From contig JAHFVB010000111.1 in NCBI GenBank assembly GCA_023264755.1, positions 1 to 10,842 on the forward strand: 10,842 bases of DNA, read 5' to 3'. The position numbers and the translations under genes are program-made. This DNA is from Mycobacterium sp. (lineage in GTDB: Bacteria > Actinomycetota > Actinomycetes > Mycobacteriales > Mycobacteriaceae). Positions 5,922 through 10,842 of this stretch are shown in pieces; positions within the stretch are counted from its first letter, which is position 1; the number at the start of each line of letters is the position of its first letter. Under the pieces are notes generated by a model. The model saw nothing but the letters and a program-made list of their open reading frames with translations. It did not search any database and had not been told where the DNA came from.

Positions 5922-7190
5922 ATGAAATTCGTGTTGGCCAGCTATGGAACCCGAGGCGATGTCGAGCCGTACATCGCCGTTGGTCGGGAACTGTTGCACC
6001 GGGGGCACGAAGTGCGCATGGCGGTTCCGCCCGACCAGGTCGGGTTCGCTGAGTCGGCTGGTCTCGCGGCCGTCGGCTACGGACCGGACGCGCGCCGTTG
6101 GCAGCAGGTCCACCGCGAATTCTTGGCGCGTTTGCCCCGTGGCCTCCGCCACCCCCGGGAGCTCGCCAGGTGCGGGCGCGAAGACTGGGCCTTGATCAAC
6201 CAGTTCTGGACCGAGGCTGTGACCACGATGATGTCGCTGGCCGACGGGGCAGATCTGTTGTTCACCGGCGTGCTCGGCGAGGAACCCGCAGCCAATATCG
6301 CCGAGTACTACGACATTCCGTTCGCCACCATGCATTACTTCCCGTTGCGGCCCAACAGCCAACTGGTACCCACCGCGCTGGCGCCGCTCGGGCGCGCCGC
6401 GATGGCGATGTCCGAGTGGTTGATGTGGCCCGTGTCGAAGAAGCTCGAGGATGCCCAACGGCGGGAGTTGGGTCTGGACAAGGCCCGACGTCCGCCGCCG
6501 CGCCGGATCGCCGAGCGAGGATCGCTCGAAATCCAGGCCTACGACGAGGTCTGCGTGCCCGGGCTGGCCGCCGAATGGGCAGCCCACGCGCATCGCCGTC
6601 CCTTCGTCGGCGCACTGACCTTGGAACTGGCGACGGAGGCAGACACCGAGGTCGCGGCCTGGATGGCGGCCGGCACACCGCCGATATTCTTCGGGTTTGG
6701 CAGCATGCCAGTGGAATCCGCGGCCGATACGTTCGCCATGATCGCCGCGGTTTCCGCGGAGTTGGGTGAGCGGGCGTTGGTGTGCTCGGCGGGCAGCGAC
6801 TTCAGCCACCTGCGCGGTTTCGAGCACGTCAAAGTCGTGGAGACGATGAACTACGCGGACGCGTTTCCGCGCTGTCGAGCGGTGGTGCATCACGGGGGTG
6901 TGGGCACCACTGCCGCCGGTCTGCGTGCCGGGGTGCCGTCGGTGCTGCTCTGGACGTGGGCCGATCAGAAGCTGTGGGCGAAGCAGGTCCAACGGCTCGA
7001 AGTGGGCCGCGCCCGCCAGTTCTCGGCGACTACGGCGGAGTCACTGCTCGAAGACCTCCGCGCCGTGCTCTCCCCGCAGTGCGTGTCCCGGGCCCGCGAG
7101 CTCGCCACCAGGGTGACGACGTCATCGGCCAGCGTGGCCTCCGCGGCCGACGTGCTGGAGGTATTCGCCGACCGGAGGCGGGTCGGTTGA
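5922..7190 (+). CDS. GT1-family glycosyltransferase, GPL Gtf-like (first of two)
   Basis: A 422-residue cytosolic glycosyltransferase of the GT1 (UGT/vancomycin Gtf-like, GT-B fold) family, transferring a deoxysugar from a nucleotide donor to a lipopeptide or sugar hydroxyl. The N-terminal acceptor domain opens with FVLASYGTRGDVEP (3-16), and GHEVRMAVPP (29-38) follows. The C-terminal donor domain has FFGFGSM (256-262), the nucleotide-binding AVVHHGGVGTT (320-330) and the donor-sugar pair Asp348-Gln349. Val replaces the more usual Ala in HHGGAGT. Length and start match GPL glycosyltransferases, which attach 6-deoxytalose or rhamnose. AAAGG at 5905-5909 lies 12 nt before the ATG, so the ribosome site is weak. 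It is a tandem paralogue of the next gene. Which sugar and acceptor it uses cannot be read from the sequence. Confidence 0.88.
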   Translation: MKFVLASYGTRGDVEPYIAVGRELLHRGHEVRMAVPPDQVGFAESAGLAAVGYGPDARRWQQVHREFLARLPRGLRHPRELARCGREDWALINQFWTEAVTTMMSLADGADLLFTGVLGEEPAANIAEYYDIPFATMHYFPLRPNSQLVPTALAPLGRAAMAMSEWLMWPVSKKLEDAQRRELGLDKARRPPPRRIAERGSLEIQAYDEVCVPGLAAEWAAHAHRRPFVGALTLELATEADTEVAAWMAAGTPPIFFGFGSMPVESAADTFAMIAAVSAELGERALVCSAGSDFSHLRGFEHVKVVETMNYADAFPRCRAVVHHGGVGTTAAGLRAGVPSVLLWTWADQKLWAKQVQRLEVGRARQFSATTAESLLEDLRAVLSPQCVSRARELATRVTTSSASVASAADVLEVFADRRRVG

Positions 7191-7251
7191 CCGGTATCGG
7201 TGGCCGTTTGCTCCGCCCTCCCGAATTCGCATTCGACCTGGCGCATCGGGG

Positions 7252-7257
7252 TAAACT
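7252..7257 (+). promoter_or_regulatory. Possible -10 element upstream of the second glycosyltransferase
   Basis: TAAACT fits TANNNT and lies in the 145-bp gap between the two glycosyltransferase genes. It would start a transcript near 7264 with a leader of about 70 nt. A TTCGAC at 7232-7237 is a poor, closely spaced -35 candidate. If real, the second glycosyltransferase can be expressed without the first. Confidence 0.3.
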
Positions 7258-7324
7258 GCCGCCGAATTGGGTGTGCGAGCTTCCGGCCGTCGTATCGCTG
7301 CGCGGGCACGGCAAGGTTGAAGGC

Positions 7325-7329
7325 GAGGA
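7325..7329 (+). promoter_or_regulatory. Ribosome binding site of the second glycosyltransferase
   Basis: GAGGA stands 6 nt before the ATG at 7336 and fixes that start. It also supports ATG 7336 over the out-of-frame ATG at 7329. Confidence 0.6.
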
Positions 7330-7335
7330 TGCGCG

Positions 7336-8601
7336 ATGAAATTCGTGGTAGCGAGCTATGGAACACGGGGCGATGTCGAGCCGTGTGCGGCGGTGGCACG
7401 TGAACTCCAGGAGCGTGGCCACGACGTCAGAATGGCCGTTCCGCCCAACCTCGTGGAATTCATCGAATCCACCGGACTGACTGCGTATACCTATGGGCCG
7501 GATTATCAAAAGATCCTGGATGCGCACCGCAAGTTCTACACGTTCTACTTCCGTAACTTTTGGAAATTGCGGGAAGTGCGCAGATTGTCCAAGGAAGCTT
7601 GGGCGCCGCGCCTGGAATGCTGGGGGGAGATGGGGCGCACGCTGACATCCCTCGCCGAGGGTGCTGACCTGCTATTCACCGGCTTGCCCTACGAGGAGGT
7701 CGCCGCCAATGTGGCGGAATTCCTCGACATTCCGTTGGCCGCGCTGCATTATTATCCGCTCCGGCCCAATGGCCAGCTGCTTTCTTTCTTGCCAGCTCCA
7801 TTGAGTCGATTCGTCATGAAATTCCAGTATTGGCAGGTATGGCGCGAGACGCGGGGCACCGAGGACGCGCAGCGCCGTGAACTGGGCTTACCCAGGGCCG
7901 CCGCGTACCCGGCATGGCGCCGGATTCCCGAGCGGGGACCGCTGGAACTACAAGCGTATGACGAAGTCTGCTTTCCTGGACTACCGGCGGAATGGGCCAA
8001 ATGGAATGGTCACCGGCCATTCGTCGGCGCTCTCACGATGGATATGCCGACGGATGCCGATGCGGAGGTGGCGTCCTGGATTGCCGCTGGACCAGCGCCG
8101 ATATTCTTCGGTTTCGGCAGCATGGCGGTCGAATCCGCGGCCGACACGCTTGCCATGATCAGCGCGGCTTGTGACGAGCTGGGTCAGCGCGCGTTGGTGT
8201 GCGCGGCCGGCACCGACTACGCCGGTGTTCCGGAATCCGACCGGCTAAAGGTCGTGCCCGCAGTGAATTACACGACAACGTTTCCGGCCTGCCGGGCGGT
8301 CGTGCACCACGGCGGCGCGGGTACCACCGCGGCGAGCCTGCGGGCCGGGGTGCCTACGTTGATCCTGTCCACCGACCTCGACCAGACGCTGTGGGGAGTT
8401 CGGGTAAAGCGACTGAAAGTCGGTGCTGCCCGGCGCTTTTCGACATCCAATCGGCAGACGTTGGTCAAGGATCTGCGGCGGATCCTGGCCCCGGAGTATG
8501 CCATCCGGGCCCGTGAAGTCGCCACCAGGATGACGCCGGCCGCGGTAAGTGTTGCGGCAGCCGCCGATATCCTGGAGAATTTCGTCCGGCGCCCTGGCTG
8601 A
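7336..8601 (+). CDS. GT1-family glycosyltransferase, GPL Gtf-like (second of two)
   Basis: A 421-residue paralogue of the gene before it, with the same GT-B architecture: FVVASYGTRGDVEP (3-16), GHDVRMAVPP (28-37), FFGFGSM (257-263), the canonical nucleotide-binding AVVHHGGAGTT (321-331) and Asp349-Gln350. The two proteins are close in the donor domain and first 50 residues but differ strongly around residues 58-105, the region facing the acceptor, and at 340-360 (STDLDQTLWG here, WTWADQKLWA in the first). This suggests different acceptors and perhaps different donors. Its early part uses more AT-rich codons than its neighbour. The start codon has a good ribosome site 6 nt upstream. In GPL loci, neighbouring Gtf enzymes add sugars to the allo-threonine and to the terminal alaninol; assigning this one needs activity data. 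Confidence 0.88.
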   Translation: MKFVVASYGTRGDVEPCAAVARELQERGHDVRMAVPPNLVEFIESTGLTAYTYGPDYQKILDAHRKFYTFYFRNFWKLREVRRLSKEAWAPRLECWGEMGRTLTSLAEGADLLFTGLPYEEVAANVAEFLDIPLAALHYYPLRPNGQLLSFLPAPLSRFVMKFQYWQVWRETRGTEDAQRRELGLPRAAAYPAWRRIPERGPLELQAYDEVCFPGLPAEWAKWNGHRPFVGALTMDMPTDADAEVASWIAAGPAPIFFGFGSMAVESAADTLAMISAACDELGQRALVCAAGTDYAGVPESDRLKVVPAVNYTTTFPACRAVVHHGGAGTTAASLRAGVPTLILSTDLDQTLWGVRVKRLKVGAARRFSTSNRQTLVKDLRRILAPEYAIRAREVATRMTPAAVSVAAAADILENFVRRPG

Positions 8602-8882
8602 CCAGCGCATACCCGTTCGGACGAGCGCGGCAGCCGTGGTGGACCGCAGCGGCGTCATCCGATTGCCTCGGCGTCCTCAGTGTGACGTAGTCGACGGCCC
8701 GAACTTGTTAGCCCACGGTCTGGCCGGTTGCTGTGAACGTGGGCGACGCGCGCCGCTGCGGCCTACCCAATTGCGATACGCCACAAAGCCAATGCCGTCG
8801 TGGCCGACCAGCATACGGGAACGCTCCGTCGTCGGTATCCGGCGGCCGTGCGAAATAGCTGCGCAACGCGCAGAGTTTACCG

Positions 8883-8901
8883 TGGACAACGTCCATAAAT
8901 T
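8883..8901 (+). promoter_or_regulatory. Putative mbtH-NRPS promoter with an abutting inverted repeat
   Basis: TAAATT at 8896-8901 fits the TANNNT -10 pattern. Directly before it lies an inverted repeat, TGGAC-AAC-GTCCA (8883-8895), filling the spacer where a regulator would compete with RNA polymerase. TTTACC at 8876-8881 is a weak -35 candidate with a short spacer. Transcription would start near 8908, giving a leader of about 76 nt. Confidence 0.35.
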
Positions 8902-8923
8902 TGCCAAACCCATGCCCAACCAG

Positions 8924-8957
8924 TCAGGCTTGAGTAAGGTCAAGAAGTGTTCCCTGA
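8924..8957 (+). repeat. Nested inverted repeats in the mbtH leader
   Basis: An inner hairpin CTTGA-GTAAGG-TCAAG (8929-8944) sits within outer arms TCAGG (8924-8928) and CCTGA (8953-8957), with an 8-nt bulge on the right side. It lies about 27 nt before the mbtH start and could be a leader RNA structure or an operator. No T-run follows, so it is not an obvious terminator. Confidence 0.35.
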
Positions 8958-8974
8958 TTTCGATTAGATGATCT

Positions 8975-8978
8975 GGAG
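8975..8978 (+). promoter_or_regulatory. Ribosome binding site deciding the mbtH start
   Basis: GGAG at 8975-8978 is 5 nt before the GTG at 8984. It overlaps the other in-frame GTG at 8978, so that earlier codon is unlikely to be the start. Confidence 0.55.
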
Positions 8979-8983
8979 TGCCG

Positions 8984-9208
8984 GTGAGCAACAATCCGTT
9001 CGACGACGAAAACGGCCGCTTTTTCGTCCTGGTCAACGACGAGGAGCAACATAGCCTCTGGCCGGCCTTTGTCGACGCCCCTGCCGGGTGGCGGGTGGTC
9101 TTCGGCGAGGCCGAGCGCGCTGCGTGTCTGGACTACATCGAGCAGAACTGGTCAGACATTCGGCCGAAGAGCCTGCGCGAGAGGTTGGCCCAGGCTCTTG
9201 ACCAGTAG
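8984..9208 (+). CDS. mbtH: MbtH-like protein, NRPS adenylation partner
   Basis: A 74-residue MbtH-family protein. These small cytosolic proteins bind NRPS adenylation domains and are often needed for their solubility and activity. The whole signature is present: [19 protein letters not shown] near the start, then HSLWP, the [11 protein letters not shown] block, and [17 protein letters not shown] toward the C-terminus. Length is normal for the family. GTG 8984 gives a start (SNNPFDD) like most relatives and has a ribosome site; GTG 8978 would add two residues. It precedes the NRPS gene by 35 bp on the same strand and is almost certainly co-transcribed with it, as in GPL loci where mbtH directly precedes mps1. 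Family assignment is very sure; the symbol follows mycobacterial GPL usage and does not mean the mycobactin gene. Confidence 0.93.
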   Translation: MSNNPFDDENGRFFVLVNDEEQHSLWPAFVDAPAGWRVVFGEAERAACLDYIEQNWSDIRPKSLRERLAQALDQ

Positions 9209-9232
9209 CTTGTCCGAATTTCGGTATTCAGC

Positions 9233-9239
9233 GGGGGAG
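9233..9239 (+). promoter_or_regulatory. Ribosome binding site of the NRPS gene
   Basis: GGGGGAG lies 4 nt before the ATG at 9244, the strongest Shine-Dalgarno match in the window. It fits a gene translated inside an operon from an internal site. Confidence 0.6.
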
Positions 9240-9243
9240 TCGG

Positions 9244-10842
9244 ATGGAATTCGATGACCGCCCGCTTCCGCTGACACGGGGACAGCTGGACATTTGGCTT
9301 GCAGACGAAACGGGTCATTCGAGCACCGAGTGGCAGGTCGGTCTGCTGGTCAGGATCGAGGGTGCGGTAGACCGCGATGCCCTCGAATGGACGATTCGTC
9401 GGGTAGTGCAGGAGGCCGAACCAATCCGGGTTGCCTGCTTCGAGGCGGGTGGCCAAGTTTTTCAGCGCGCCGTCGATCATCCTGACGTCGAACTGACCTA
9501 CTACGACCTGAGCGACTCACCCGATCCCGTCGCGGAAGTCCACGGAATGGCGTCGTCGATTCAAGGCACGCCAATGCCGTTCACCGGCCCGTTGTTCAAA
9601 TTCGCGCTATTTCAAACGGGCTTCGATGAATTCTTCTTGTTTGCATGCATTCACCACATAGTCGCGGACGCATCCGGAATTGCCCTGGTGGGCAACCGCA
9701 TTGCCTCGGTCTACTCCGCGCTGGTTTCGGGCGAACCCGTTTCGCCGCCCTTCTTCAGCTCGTTGCAGGACTTGGTCGACTGCGAGGCGGAATACGAAGC
9801 GTCCGAGGACTATCGGGCCGACGAGGCCTACTGGACAAACAACCTTCCGCCCGAAAGCGGACCGCAGCACCGGCTGACGGCGGTCGCGGACGACCGTGAT
9901 GCCTACCAGTTCTCGACCCCCGTGCAGCTGGATGCCGCCGTGCTGCGCCGGGTGCAAGAACTTTCGCAAGCGTGGAACGTGCCCCGGACCTCCATCATCA
10001 CCGCCGCGTGCGCACTGTTGGTGCGAGCGTGGAGCACCGAGGGCGCAGACGTCGTATTCGACTTCCCCGTCGGCAGGCGGGTGCGCCCGGAGACCAAGAC
10101 GCTTCCGGGCATGGTCGCCGGCGTCGTTCCGCTGGTGGTGCGGGTCTCGCCAGAAGCTTCCGTCGTGGACTTCTGCGCCTACGTCGATGCGCGCATGCGA
10201 GAAACGTTGCAGCATCAGAGATTTCCGGTGCAGGCCCTCGAGCGCAAGACGCAGCGCGGCCAAACGCCACCAGCCGAGCGGGTCACCGTCGACTTCTTTC
10301 CGACCGCATTCTCGCTGGACTTCGGCGGCGTAGCGGCCTCGGCGACGATGACCAACTCCGGTCTCGTCGGTGGTTTCGGACTCGTCTTCTCCGGCGTCGG
10401 CGACCAGTACTTCCTCAGCGCCTTGGGCGCCGGGCACCCCTTGGCGAAGTTCGACGCACACCAGCTAGCGGACATGTTGCAGCAGGTCTTGGCGGCCATG
10501 ACCGCGGACCCGCGCCGAGCGTTGTCTTCGATCGATTCGCCAGAGCTGGCCACGGACGCCCATCTGGACGAGTGGACCAACCAGGCGGTCTTGACCCAGC
10601 CGCCCCGCACGTCGGCGTCGATCCCGGAGGTTTTCGCAGGTCAAGCCCAACAGCACCCCGACGCGGTCGCGCTGACCTTCGAGGGGCGTGCGCTGACGTA
10701 CCGCGAATTGGACGAAGCCTCGAACCGGTTGGCGCACGTATTGGTCGAGGAAGGGGCGGCCCCGGGGCAGCGGGTCGCACTGTTGTGCTCACGCTCGGCC
10801 GAGGCCATCGTGGCGATACTCGCGGTGCTGAAGACCGGAGCG
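9244..10842 (+). CDS. mps1: Lipopeptide NRPS, N-terminal part (starter C domain, start of A domain)
   Basis: The first 533 residues of a nonribosomal peptide synthetase that continues past the window. It opens at once with a condensation domain (about 8-430): C1-type motif LTRGQLDIWLA (10-20), the active-site motif HHIVADA (137-143) with second His138, and RTSIITAACALLVRAW (248-263). With no adenylation or carrier domain before it, this is a starter C domain of the lipoinitiating type, expected to join a fatty acyl chain to the first amino acid. A linker leads to the adenylation domain, whose first core LTYRELDEASNRLA lies at 484-497; the sequence ends in the second core (LKTGA, 529-533). The specificity residues are outside the window, so the amino acid is unknown. 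The N-terminus resembles Mps1 of mycobacterial GPL loci and follows mbtH, as there. Gly of HHxxxDG is Ala143. The symbol is a strong but unproven guess. Confidence 0.88.
   Translation, partial: MEFDDRPLPLTRGQLDIWLADETGHSSTEWQVGLLVRIEGAVDRDALEWTIRRVVQEAEPIRVACFEAGGQVFQRAVDHPDVELTYYDLSDSPDPVAEVHGMASSIQGTPMPFTGPLFKFALFQTGFDEFFLFACIHHIVADASGIALVGNRIASVYSALVSGEPVSPPFFSSLQDLVDCEAEYEASEDYRADEAYWTNNLPPESGPQHRLTAVADDRDAYQFSTPVQLDAAVLRRVQELSQAWNVPRTSIITAACALLVRAWSTEGADVVFDFPVGRRVRPETKTLPGMVAGVVPLVVRVSPEASVVDFCAYVDARMRETLQHQRFPVQALERKTQRGQTPPAERVTVDFFPTAFSLDFGGVAASATMTNSGLVGGFGLVFSGVGDQYFLSALGAGHPLAKFDAHQLADMLQQVLAAMTADPRRALSSIDSPELATDAHLDEWTNQAVLTQPPRTSASIPEVFAGQAQQHPDAVALTFEGRALTYRELDEASNRLAHVLVEEGAAPGQRVALLCSRSAEAIVAILAVLKTGA

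Larger units (their letters stand above)
8602..8983 (+). other. 382-bp control region before the mbtH-NRPS operon
   Basis: No convincing gene lies here; open frames on both strands lack recognisable domains. The right half carries the likely promoter and leader of the mbtH-NRPS operon: an inverted repeat at 8883-8895, a -10-like hexamer at 8896-8901 and a hairpin at 8924-8957. In the left half, up to about 8870, I see no structure. Confidence 0.5.

Noticed and set aside
8549..8971. 140-residue open frame on the plus strand between the second glycosyltransferase and mbtH
   Set aside because: It begins inside the glycosyltransferase gene in another frame and its translation has no family features.
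8677..9036. 119-residue open frame on the minus strand upstream of and overlapping mbtH
   Set aside because: It overlaps the confident mbtH start and the promoter region, has no recognisable domain and no clear ribosome site. High GC favours long spurious frames.
9607..10461. 284-residue frame antisense to the NRPS
   Set aside because: It lies opposite a clear condensation domain and has no protein-family signature.

Overview
The window reads as a nontuberculous mycobacterium, or a close actinobacterial relative. It is GC-rich, uses GTG starts, has several leaderless-type promoters, and carries families typical of mycobacterial lipopeptide loci: a Gap/Sap-family membrane protein, paired GT1 glycosyltransferases, a small MbtH protein and the start of a lipid-initiating NRPS. 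The NRPS N-terminus, the mbtH gene just before it and the glycosyltransferases upstream match the layout of glycopeptidolipid (GPL) loci (gtf-mbtH-mps1). The species cannot be fixed from sequence alone.

Left part (1-2998): the 3' part of a PAPS-type sulfotransferase (+) converges on a Gap/Sap-family six-helix membrane protein (-), with a repeat-rich 44-bp junction between them. A 353-bp gap without a gene separates the Gap-family gene from a divergent TylF/MycF-type O-methyltransferase (+). Middle part (2999-5884): three tandem 10-bp repeats and a promoter lead into a Gfo/Idh/MocA NAD(P)-dependent oxidoreductase (+), which converges on a GMC-family flavin oxidoreductase (-). Right part (5922-10842): two tandem, paralogous GT1 glycosyltransferases (+), a 382-bp control region, mbtH, and the first 533 residues of an NRPS (starter condensation domain and the beginning of an adenylation domain), cut by the window end.

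Taken together this looks like one flank of a GPL-type lipopeptide locus. The NRPS with its MbtH partner would build an N-acylated peptide. The two glycosyltransferases would add sugars. The methyltransferase, the two oxidoreductases and the sulfotransferase are candidate tailoring enzymes, and the Gap-family protein is a candidate for moving the product to the cell surface. The core is a known system. What stands out is the accessory set (sulfotransferase, TylF-type methyltransferase, Gfo/Idh/MocA and GMC oxidoreductases), which suggests a decorated or variant lipopeptide. That product prediction is inference. No RNA genes, CRISPR arrays or insertion sequences were seen.
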